Part shown: positions 1 to 7,900 of the stretch, piece by piece | Layout: the number at the start of each line of letters is the position of its first letter | How positions within the stretch are numbered: position 1 is the stretch's first letter | DNA from: Bacteroidota bacterium | GTDB lineage: Bacteria; Bacteroidota; Bacteroidia; Chitinophagales; Chitinophagaceae | DNA length: 64,000 nucleotides | NCBI GenBank assembly: GCA_023429825.1 | Contig: JAEZDC010000043.1 | Location: 1 to 64,000 of the forward strand | Direction of reading: 5' to 3' | The notes under the pieces: model-generated | The model's input: only the letters and a program-made list of their open reading frames with translations | What the model was told of the DNA's origin: nothing | Databases searched by the model: none | Made by a program: the position numbers and the translations under genes

Positions 1-370
1 TTTGCCTTTCACCATAGGCCAGATGTGGAGGTAAAAACAATCTCCACTTACTTCCAACAGACATCAGTTGTAAAGCTTCCGTCCATCCGCTGATCACCAT
101 ATTTAGAGGGAAAGTTGCTGGCTGGCCCCTTTGTACAGATGAATCGAAGACAGTACCGTCAATCAATGTTCCATGATAATGGCAGGTTACTTTGCTTGTT
201 GCATTAGGCTTCTCGCCATGTCCTTCTGTTAAAATCTCGTATTGCAAACCACTTTTAGTTTCTACAATACCTGGTCTTGTTTTGTTGGTAGCTAAGAATT
301 CCTGCCCTGCTTTGAGGTTAGCGTTTGCTTTTTCTTTATTCATTTGAAATAATCTGTCTGCTATTCCCAT
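1..370 (-). CDS. FKBP-type peptidyl-prolyl cis-trans isomerase (partial, C-terminus outside window)
   Basis: The reverse complement reads MGIADRLFQMNKEKAN... from the ATG at 370, then the FKBP core: YEILTEGHGEKPN, VTCHYHGTLIDGTVFDSS, PATFPLNMVISGWTEALQLM, and GSKWRLFLPPHLAYGER at the window edge. The short helical N-terminus before the FKBP fold and the absence of a signal peptide resemble FklB/FkpA-type enzymes, which catalyse proline isomerisation during folding. A TACTTTCG box at 383-390, twelve bases upstream of the ATG, is a near match to the Bacteroidota -7 element. About 123 residues are visible; the rest of the FKBP domain lies beyond base 1. It reads in the same direction as the trehalose gene upstream of it. 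The family call is secure; cytoplasmic location is inferred. Confidence 0.93.
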   Translation of the reverse strand, partial: MGIADRLFQMNKEKANANLKAGQEFLATNKTRPGIVETKSGLQYEILTEGHGEKPNATSKVTCHYHGTLIDGTVFDSSVQRGQPATFPLNMVISGWTEALQLMSVGSKWRLFLPPHLAYGERQ

Positions 371-398
371 AAAAAATTTTTGCGAAAGTAATGGCTGT

Positions 399-2654
399 TT
401 ACTTAGGTTGATATTGCTTTTTTTCTTCAGCGTTCAAAGCTGTGGTTTCTGAAGCGGGAAACCTTTTATCTTTCTTGCTGGCTTCAATTATTCCTTTCAG
501 CAATTTGCGTACATCTCTGTGTGAATTCACGAAGTACTTGGCCGCAGAGATATTGCTCCCCACCTTGATCGTGACTGCCTGTTCAGGCACTACTTTAAAA
601 ATATCTTCATCAGTATAATCATCACCAATAGCAATGATCATTTCAGGGCGATGTTCGTCTATCCATGTTAATACAGCTTTTCCCTTATTGATCTCTGTAT
701 TCTTCACTTCAATCACTTTATTACCCTGTAGCAATTGTAAGCCTCTGTCAGAAACCAGATACTTGAGGTTATTTATGAGTTCGTTTGATCTTAACTCACC
801 TAAACCTTCATCCGTTCTTCTAAAATGCCATACCAGTGAAAATGTTTTCTCTTCTATAAAACTCCCGGGTGTTCTATCGGTATAGGTATTCAGGATAGGA
901 AAAACTTCATTCTTCCAATCATCAGTAAGGCCGGAAACGGCTTTCCATTCTTCTCCGTATTTTTTTGTCCATGCACCGTGTTCAGCGATCATATCGATCT
1001 TTAGATTGCCCAACCATTCCTGCAGCGTTTCATAATTCCGACCACTGATGAGTACGATCTTATTAGCGTCATCTGATGAAAGTGCTTGTAATATATTGTA
1101 CAACTCTTCATCCGGCTTTGCCATGTTGATGTTGGAGTGAAATCCCACCAGCGTACCATCATAATCCAAAAATAAAACCCTGTTTTTCGAATTGATATAT
1201 GATGTAATGATAGACTGTTCCTTATGTGCTGACACCTGTTTGGCTTTCATATTCTCCTGCATCTGCTTTACTTCATTTAACCTGGTTAAGAAATTGCGCA
1301 CCCACGAGTTGATATTGAATTTTTCTACTACATGCCTCAACTGCTTCATTCGTCTTTCCTGCTCATCCAAAGGCATTTTTAGTGCCACGAAGAGTGCCTC
1401 ACTGATCTCCTGCTCATTATTAGGGTTTACGATCCAGGCTTCTACCATCTCTTTAGCCGCTCCTGCCATTTCGCTGAGGATGAGCATGCCATCGTTATTC
1501 ACTCTTGAAGCAATGTATTCTTTACAAACAAGGTTCATCCCGTCTCTCATAGGAGTTACTAAGCACACGTGGGCAAAGTGATACAAAGCTGCGAGCATTT
1601 CGAATGGGGCTGATTGATAAAAGTAATGTACAGGTACCCAGCTTAAAGTCCTGAACCGGCTATTGATCTGGCTTACCAGTTTGTCTATTTCATCTTTTAA
1701 CTCTTTGTACTGTGGTACGGTATCTCTTGAAGGAACCACGATCATGTATAGGGATACTTTCTCCTTAAAATTGGTTTGTTCATTAAGGAAAAGTTCAAAA
1801 GCTTTCAGGCGTTGAATAATTCCTTTACTGTAATCTAATCTGTCAATAGACAAAATCAGTTTGACATCGTCAAATATGTTTTTGAGTTGCTGAAGGTTAG
1901 ACTGAACCGTAGGGTCTTCTATTGCATTGCTGAATTTTTTATCGTCAATTCCCATCGGAAACGATTCCACTACTACCGCTCGGTCTTCTGCTGCAATGAT
2001 GTTAGCTGAAGAGCGGTAACCAGTTAAATGAGTAACGGTACTCAGGAAATGCCTTGCATCATCATATGTATGAAACCCGATGAGGTCAGCACCTAAGATG
2101 CCATGCAGCAATTCTCTTCTCCAGGGTATGAGTCGAAATATTTCATAAGATGGAAATGGAATGTGATTGAAGAAGCCAATAGAAAGATCAGGCTTTGCAT
2201 CTCTCAGGAATGCTGGCAACATTAACAGTTGATAGTCGTGTACCCACACGGTATCGCCATCTTCTATTTGTGATAATGCTGCAGCCGCAAACTTCCTGTT
2301 CACTTCTATGTAGCTTTTCCAGAAGTGATGCTCAAATCTTGCATATGTGGGCATGTAATGAAATATAGGCCACAGCGTTTCATTAGAAAATCCTTCGTAA
2401 AAATTATTGATATCGTTCTGCGTAAGAAAAACAGGGTAGAGGTTCTCCTCTTTCAGTTGTTCAGTGATCTTTTGTTTGGAAACCTTGTCTTCCAATACCA
2501 TCCCCGGCCAGCCGATCCAGATATTGTCATTTTGCTTGTATACCGATCCAAGACCTGTGGCTAATCCACCTTCACTTGTTTTAAGAGAATAATCGTTGTC
2601 GTTTGCAGCAAGCTTTACCGGTAACCGGTTGGAAATGATAATGGTTTTAGGCAT
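399..2654 (-). CDS. Bifunctional trehalose-6-phosphate synthase / trehalose-6-phosphate phosphatase (OtsA-OtsB fusion)
   Basis: A 751-residue fusion that makes trehalose from UDP-glucose and glucose-6-phosphate by a GT20 synthase, then removes the phosphate with a HAD phosphatase. The synthase half (about 1-465) shows SNRLPV, WVHDYQLLMLP (137-147), the SIDRLDYSKGI sugar-nucleotide region (269-279) and the MRDGMNLVCKEY donor loop (369-380). The phosphatase half (about 490-730) has the HAD nucleophile motif LDYDGT with D497 and D499, LISGRN (535-540) and GDDYTDED (677-684). All catalytic signatures look intact. Fused OtsAB is common in Bacteroidota and plants; separate otsA and otsB are usual in Enterobacteria. 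A GACCTTTG box lies only 4 bases before the ATG. Likely role: osmotic or desiccation protection. Confidence 0.97.
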   Translation of the reverse strand: MPKTIIISNRLPVKLAANDNDYSLKTSEGGLATGLGSVYKQNDNIWIGWPGMVLEDKVSKQKITEQLKEENLYPVFLTQNDINNFYEGFSNETLWPIFHYMPTYARFEHHFWKSYIEVNRKFAAAALSQIEDGDTVWVHDYQLLMLPAFLRDAKPDLSIGFFNHIPFPSYEIFRLIPWRRELLHGILGADLIGFHTYDDARHFLSTVTHLTGYRSSANIIAAEDRAVVVESFPMGIDDKKFSNAIEDPTVQSNLQQLKNIFDDVKLILSIDRLDYSKGIIQRLKAFELFLNEQTNFKEKVSLYMIVVPSRDTVPQYKELKDEIDKLVSQINSRFRTLSWVPVHYFYQSAPFEMLAALYHFAHVCLVTPMRDGMNLVCKEYIASRVNNDGMLILSEMAGAAKEMVEAWIVNPNNEQEISEALFVALKMPLDEQERRMKQLRHVVEKFNINSWVRNFLTRLNEVKQMQENMKAKQVSAHKEQSIITSYINSKNRVLFLDYDGTLVGFHSNINMAKPDEELYNILQALSSDDANKIVLISGRNYETLQEWLGNLKIDMIAEHGAWTKKYGEEWKAVSGLTDDWKNEVFPILNTYTDRTPGSFIEEKTFSLVWHFRRTDEGLGELRSNELINNLKYLVSDRGLQLLQGNKVIEVKNTEINKGKAVLTWIDEHRPEMIIAIGDDYTDEDIFKVVPEQAVTIKVGSNISAAKYFVNSHRDVRKLLKGIIEASKKDKRFPASETTALNAEEKKQYQPK

Positions 2655-2658
2655 TGCA

Positions 2659-2666
2659 CAAAGGTC
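2659..2666 (-). promoter_or_regulatory. Candidate -7 box of the trehalose gene
   Basis: On the minus strand the bases read GACCTTTG, one mismatch from TAnnTTTG, and end 4 bases before the ATG at 2654. The position fits the near-leaderless pattern seen at other genes in this window. No convincing -33 element was identified. Confidence 0.35.
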
Positions 2667-2684
2667 TCAAAAAGCATACCGCTG

Positions 2685-3092
2685 CTATGCTTTGAATGCT
2701 TTGTCTATGATTAGAATGATATTAGAATATGAATTCTCCATGTAAATATGCAGATCCTCTTTTTTTACCCACTTTATTTCCTCAATATCTTCTTCAGTTT
2801 GAGGTGTTAATTCGTTGGCAGATGAAGCTTTCATTCTATACCAGTATGTTTTCTTGGTGACCTCTTCGCCCTTTTCTTCATAATTGTGAATGGTGATATC
2901 TATAGCTTCTCCCAATTCAACATCCTTCAATCCTGTTTCTTCTTTTACTTCTCTTACTGCGCATTCCTCTAATGTTTCATTGTCATCGAGTTTTCCTTTA
3001 GGCAGATCCCAGTGTTTTTTTCTGTAGATGAGCAGTATCTCACCTTTTTCATTCTCTACTATTCCTCCTGCGGCGATGATGGTATTTGACAT
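2685..3092 (-). CDS. Nudix hydrolase
   Basis: A 135-residue protein with a complete Nudix box, GX5EX7REVXEEXGL, read as G-KLDDN-E-TLEECAV-REVKEETGL at about residues 33-55. It is preceded by the YRKKHWDLPKG entry typical of diadenosine-polyphosphate or (d)NTP pyrophosphatases. Enzymes with this box hydrolyse nucleoside diphosphates linked to another moiety with Mg2+; the substrate cannot be read from the sequence. Length is normal for a single-domain Nudix protein. A perfect TATTTTTG -7 box sits at 3107-3114 on the minus strand, 14 bases before the start. It stands 30 bases upstream of the trehalose gene, so co-transcription is possible. Confidence 0.93.
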   Translation of the reverse strand: MSNTIIAAGGIVENEKGEILLIYRKKHWDLPKGKLDDNETLEECAVREVKEETGLKDVELGEAIDITIHNYEEKGEEVTKKTYWYRMKASSANELTPQTEEDIEEIKWVKKEDLHIYMENSYSNIILIIDKAFKA

Positions 3093-3158
3093 CAGCTAAA
3101 TTTTTTCAAAAATAGATTCAAATTCAACGCCAACAAGAACATGCATAGTTCAACAACT

Positions 3159-3166
3159 TATCTTCG
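3159..3166 (+). promoter_or_regulatory. Candidate -7 box of pyrE
   Basis: TATCTTCG, one base from TAnnTTTG, ends four bases before the ATG at 3171. If this box is used, transcription would begin at or next to the start codon, which argues for 3171 over the in-frame ATG at 3141. Confidence 0.45.
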
Positions 3167-3170
3167 TATC

Positions 3171-3800
3171 ATGACCGATCAAAAAGCGATTGCCGAGAAA
3201 TTATTACAGGTAGAAGCTGTTAAATTAAATCCAACTCAGCCTTATACCTGGGCGAGTGGATGGAAAAGTCCTATATATTGCGATAACAGGAAGGTGCTTT
3301 CTTATCCCTATATTAGGGATCATATCAAAAGTGAATTGTGTAATGTGATCTTTGAGAACTATCCTGATGCAGAACTGATCGCAGGTGTTGCTACTGCAGG
3401 GATAGCCTGGGGTGCAATGGCAGCCGATCAATTGAAACTACCCTTCGCTTACGTTCGTCCAAAACCCAAAGAGCATGGATTGGGCAACCAGGTAGAGGGA
3501 AAGATCGATAGCGGAATGAAAGTGGTAGTTGTGGAAGATCTCATTTCAACGGGTAAAAGTAGTTTACAGGTAGTGGATGTATTAAAAGGGATAGGAGCAG
3601 AAGTGATTGGGATGGTGTCGATCTTTAACTATGGTTTTGACGTGGCTGTTGAAGCGTTTGAGAGTGCAGGAGTATCTGTTCATTCGCTTACTAACTATCC
3701 GCAGCTTATCAGCCTGGCGAAAGATAAAGGAGTAGTGGCTGAAGAAATGGAGTCAGTTCTGTTAGATTGGCAGAGAGATCCTGGCAACTGGGGCAAATGA
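3171..3800 (+). CDS. pyrE: Orotate phosphoribosyltransferase
   Basis: A 209-residue enzyme of de novo pyrimidine synthesis that joins orotate to PRPP to give OMP. Recognisable parts are the N-terminal AEKLLQVEAVKLNP, the substrate region YTWASGWKSPIYCDNRK, AYVRPKPKEHG, and the PRPP-binding loop VVVVEDLISTGKSS. I start at the ATG at 3171 (MTDQKAIAEKL), not the in-frame ATG at 3141: it gives the usual family length, and a -7-like box lies inside the longer reading. pyrB (51447) is far away, so the pyrimidine genes are dispersed here. No sign of attenuation was seen. Confidence 0.96.
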   Translation: MTDQKAIAEKLLQVEAVKLNPTQPYTWASGWKSPIYCDNRKVLSYPYIRDHIKSELCNVIFENYPDAELIAGVATAGIAWGAMAADQLKLPFAYVRPKPKEHGLGNQVEGKIDSGMKVVVVEDLISTGKSSLQVVDVLKGIGAEVIGMVSIFNYGFDVAVEAFESAGVSVHSLTNYPQLISLAKDKGVVAEEMESVLLDWQRDPGNWGK

Positions 3801-3830
3801 TCTTTGTATTATAATTCATAAAATAGATAG

Positions 3831-4277
3831 ATGAAAAAGATAATTTTTATTGCAGTGGTAGCATTAGGCTTTGCCATTACAGCAAAAGCCCAAACACCCA
3901 AAGCACAATGGATCACTATAAAGAGTGCAAACCTGAAATGCTGGGAATGTAAGACCTTATTAGAACAATATTTAAAAAGAGCGAATGCAAGCCAGATGGA
4001 GATGGGAATGATCCAATGGAGGATCAATCTGATGCAGGGAGAGATCAGGATACAATACTGGCCCGACAGAACTAATCCCAGCTATATCAAAACCACTATT
4101 GCAAATGCAGGATTCGATGCAGGTGAATTAAAGCAGGGAGCTAAAGTTGTTGATCCGAAAGATGAGATCAAGGCCACTGAAGACGCATACAAATTGCTTC
4201 CGCCAAATTGCAAAAGAGCAGAGGATGGGGGTGGACCTAAAAAAGGAAAGCCATGCCATATGGAACCACAGAGATAA
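3831..4277 (+). CDS. Secreted heavy-metal-associated-domain-like protein with CWEC motif
   Basis: A 148-residue protein with a clear signal peptide (about 1-21, ending AKAQ). The mature part starts with a ferredoxin-like fold resembling HMA domains: WITIKSANLKCWECKTLLEQYL carries C37 and C40 (CxxC) where metal-binding HMA domains have theirs, followed by GEIRIQYWPDRTNPSYIKTTIANAGFDA. The C-terminal tail (about 110-148) holds two more Cys (PPNCKRAED and GKPCHMEP). It may bind copper or another soft metal in the periplasm, but the fused tail is unfamiliar and no metal transporter is adjacent. It ends just before a strong terminator. Confidence 0.7.
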   Translation: MKKIIFIAVVALGFAITAKAQTPKAQWITIKSANLKCWECKTLLEQYLKRANASQMEMGMIQWRINLMQGEIRIQYWPDRTNPSYIKTTIANAGFDAGELKQGAKVVDPKDEIKATEDAYKLLPPNCKRAEDGGGPKKGKPCHMEPQR

Positions 4278-4280
4278 ATG

Positions 4281-4306
4281 AAAGACGCCAGTGAGCGTCT
4301 TTTTTA
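4281..4306. terminator. Intrinsic terminator between convergent genes
   Basis: AAAGACGC (4281-4288) pairs with GCGTCTTT (4295-4302) around a 6-base loop and is followed by a T-rich tail. It ends the plus-strand gene at 4277. The A-rich left flank could also serve the minus-strand gene ending at 4307. Confidence 0.8.
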
Positions 4307-4747
4307 TTAAAATTCTAATTTATGCCTGCCTTCATAGTTCACGGGTACGTTAAAGAAAACACCTCCTTTGCCGGCTTTCGCTGTGCCTTTTACTGCTACT
4401 AATATTTCTTTAGAAAAAAGAACTGTGAGACTGTTCTTCAGTACGTTCTTCATATCGATCTCCACTTTTGCAGGAACAGTAAACTCGGCCTTCTTTGGTA
4501 TTCGCATGAGTGTATCTAACTGGAACTTTCCAAGATAATTGTTCTCAACATACACATCACAATCAATATTCCTGAGCTGTACGCCGAAATTATTTGGATT
4601 GTAATACACAAGATCCATACTAATGGCAGATCGGTTAAAGCCTAGTTTCTCGATCTTGAAATTTCTAAAATCTCTATAGTCAAAGCCCTGTGGTTTCGAA
4701 CAAGCTAAAAGCGAAATAATGATCAACAATACAAATACATATTTCAT
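4307..4747 (-). CDS. LEA type 2 (WHy-like) family lipoprotein
   Basis: A 146-residue protein with a lipoprotein signal (IISLLAC, Cys16). The mature part fits the Late Embryogenesis Abundant group 2 fold: IEKLGFNRSAISMDLVYYNPNNFGVQLRNIDCDVYVENNYLGK, with the characteristic YNPN turn, then alternating beta strands ending in FFNVPVNYEGRHKLEF. Bacterial members are small periplasmic or membrane-anchored proteins of unknown role, often tied to stress tolerance. It probably anchors in the inner or outer membrane. Function beyond the fold is not known. Confidence 0.75.
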   Translation of the reverse strand: MKYVFVLLIIISLLACSKPQGFDYRDFRNFKIEKLGFNRSAISMDLVYYNPNNFGVQLRNIDCDVYVENNYLGKFQLDTLMRIPKKAEFTVPAKVEIDMKNVLKNSLTVLFSKEILVAVKGTAKAGKGGVFFNVPVNYEGRHKLEF

Positions 4748-4930
4748 CTAAATGAATTTGAATGCAAAATAGGGGAGGATTTGCTTGGGAAAGTGTAAAA
4801 GATATTTTTCCTGCAGGCAGCATTTAACCGTTTAAGTAACTCTTAATTCGTTTTGCATTATAATCAAACTAATTGTTAACCCGTTGGGCTAAATTGCAGC
4901 CTTTCCCAATTGAACTACCGGACCAGCACT

Positions 4931-7900
4931 ATGAAACATAGACTACTTCTTGGATTTCTGCTTATATTTTCAGGCCTTTTGCAAGCACAGGATTTTTCAA
5001 ATAAGGGTAAGGATTTTTGGGTGGGATACGGTTATCATATCCGCATGAATCAAACGGGTGCCCAGGCCAATACCCAGGAAATGGTGTTGTACTTCACCTC
5101 GGACCAAAACGCCAATGTACAGGTTGAGATCCCGGCGCTGGGGTATGTAAAGAACTATACTGTGGTTGCCAACCAGGTCACAGAAACTGAACCGCTGCCT
5201 AAATTTGGCGCACAGGATGCCAGGCTTAATTCTGAGGGGTTATCCAGTAAAGGAATTCACATTACCAGCGATAAAGCCATAGTTGCCTATGCTCATATCT
5301 ACAACGCTTCGGTGTCCGGAGCTTCACTCTTGTTTCCAACAAACACCTTAGGACAAGAATATTATTCCATCAATTTTGATCAATCTTCTAATGAACCCAA
5401 TTCTAATTCCTGGTTTTATGTAGTAGCTACAGAAGACAATACTACTGTGCGGATCACACCTAAAGCAGCTACGATCGGGGGGAAGCAGGCCAATGTGCCT
5501 TTTGAAGTTTCTTTGAACAAAGGCCAGATCTATAATGTAATGGCAATTACTACAGGAACCTCCGGAGGCGATCTTACAGGTTCTAAAATTGAATCGATAA
5601 GTACCGGATCGAGCACATGCAAGCGAATTGCCGTTTTCTCAGGAACCGGTAAGATCAATATCGGCTGCACCAATGGCTCCGCAGATAATTTGATACAGCA
5701 GGCATTTCCAAAAAATGCTTGGGGCAAAAAATATTTAACATCACCAACCTCTACTCAACCTAATAATTACTTCCGTGTAGCTGTTTCTGACCCATCAGCT
5801 GTAGTTAAACGAAATGGAGTTGTATTGAATGGTTTGATAAATAATTTCTATTACCAATTCTTAAGTAATACACCTGATGTTATTGAATCAGATAAAGCGA
5901 TCATGGTTTCGCAATACTCAGCTTCCCAGGGTTGTGCAGGAAATTTTGGCGGAGCAGCGGGCGATCCGGAAATGATTTACCTGAGCCCCGTGGAGCAGAC
6001 GATCAATCGTATTACGCTTAACTCTACAAATCATTTTCAAATAAATGGTCATTATATAAATGTTGTTATCAAAAATGGCGGAGTAGCAAACTTTAAGTTA
6101 GATGGAGTGTCCAGGGCTGCAGATTTTGCAACACATCCAAGGGATGCGGCCTATTCGTACGCTACGTTTAATGTTTCTGCCGGATCTCACACACTTATCG
6201 CAGATACCGGCTTCAATGCGATCGCTTACGGTTTCGGCAACGCTGAATCTTACGGTTATAATGCAGGCACAAACGTTACCGATCTTTATCAATACATCAG
6301 CATTCAAAATCAATATGCCACAGTAAATTTTGCCGCAACCTGTAAAGAAGCACCTTTTAATTTTTCAATCACTTTACCTTACCAGGCAACTTCATTAACA
6401 TGGGATTTCAATAATAATTCAAATCTTACTCCTAATGCTTCAGTCGTAAATAATAGCCCAATACCGGATAGCACTTTTATACGTGAAGGAAGGACACTGT
6501 ACGTTTATAAATTGCCGGGCAGTTATAAATTTACCGCAACGGGTGCCTTTCCTGTGAAAGTACTTGCAAACAATCCTAGTTCAGATGGTTGTAATGGTAC
6601 ACAGGAAATCAATTACGATGTTACAGTGTATGATAAACCCGTCGCAGACTGGACGGTAACACATACAGGTTGTTTACCTAATGCAGCTCAGTTCAACGAT
6701 ATAACCAATGGTTTTGGCAGGCCTACTGTAAAATGGGACTGGGATTTCGGAGACAATACTACTTCGACAATCAAAAACCCGGTGAAGAATTATTCAGGTG
6801 CGGGAGATTATTGCGTAAGGCTTACTTCTTATACAGATATTGGTTGCATTGCTGATACATGTAAATCATTTAAAGTAACTACGGTTCCTAATGCAAAGTT
6901 TGGTATATCGTTGAAGCGATGTGCGAGTGACACTATTACTTTCACAGACTCCTCAACGATCACTACGGGAACTATTGTAAAGTGGTATTGGGATTTTGGT
7001 AATGGTAACACTTTAGTAAAAAACGATAATTCACCTGTAACGCAAATTTATTCCACTGCAGGAAACTATACAGTAACCTTAAAGGTGGAGAGTAGCTCCG
7101 GTTGCCAGAGTGTTGTTTTCTCACAACAAATATCCATTAAGCCATATCCGGTTGCCGATTTTGCTATTCCTGCTGTCGTTTGTTTGCCGAATGGATTGGC
7201 TCAATTTACAGATCAATCAACGATCAGCGATGGTACACAAAATCAGTTAACGTATTTGTGGACATTCAGTGACGGCGGTACTTCTACTGTACAAAATGCG
7301 ACACATACTTACTCAAGTATAGGACCTCACAGTGTTCAGCTAAGTGTAACTTCTAATGCAGGCTGCAAAAGAGATACGACAAAACAGGTTAACACGATTT
7401 ATCCTCAGCCGCATGCTGATTTTACTGTAATGCCTGAAGTTTGTTTGAGAGATACCACTTTATTTACGGATGTGAGTATTGTCAATGGTGGTGCTGTTGC
7501 CAGCTGGAGATGGGATTTTGGAGATGGAGTGACTGATATCTCGCAACATCCCAAGCATCGATATTCAACTGCAGATACCTTCACCGTAAAGCTTTTTATT
7601 TATACAGATATTGGTTGCGTAAGTGACACGATGACGAAAACAACGATCGTTCATCCTTTACCTACGCCTGCATTCATAACTACTGCTATTACCTGCGAAA
7701 CAAAGCCTATTACTTTCACAGATCAATCACTGGCAAATGTGGGTTCCGTTACTAACTGGCATTGGAATTTTGGTAATGGAAATATAACAGACTTAACCAA
7801 TGCAAATCCGTTCAACCATATTTATGCTGTAGCAGGAGGTTATCCGGCGAAGCTTGCTGTGACGTCAAGTAAAGGTTGTAAGAGTGATACATTGACAAAA

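Noticed and set aside
1192..1581. 129-codon plus-strand frame inside the trehalose gene
   Set aside because: Shadow of the conserved OtsA/OtsB coding strand.
4910..4930. TTG start 21 bases upstream of the giant adhesin ATG
   Set aside because: It would put polar residues ahead of a perfect signal peptide; ATG 4931 is better.
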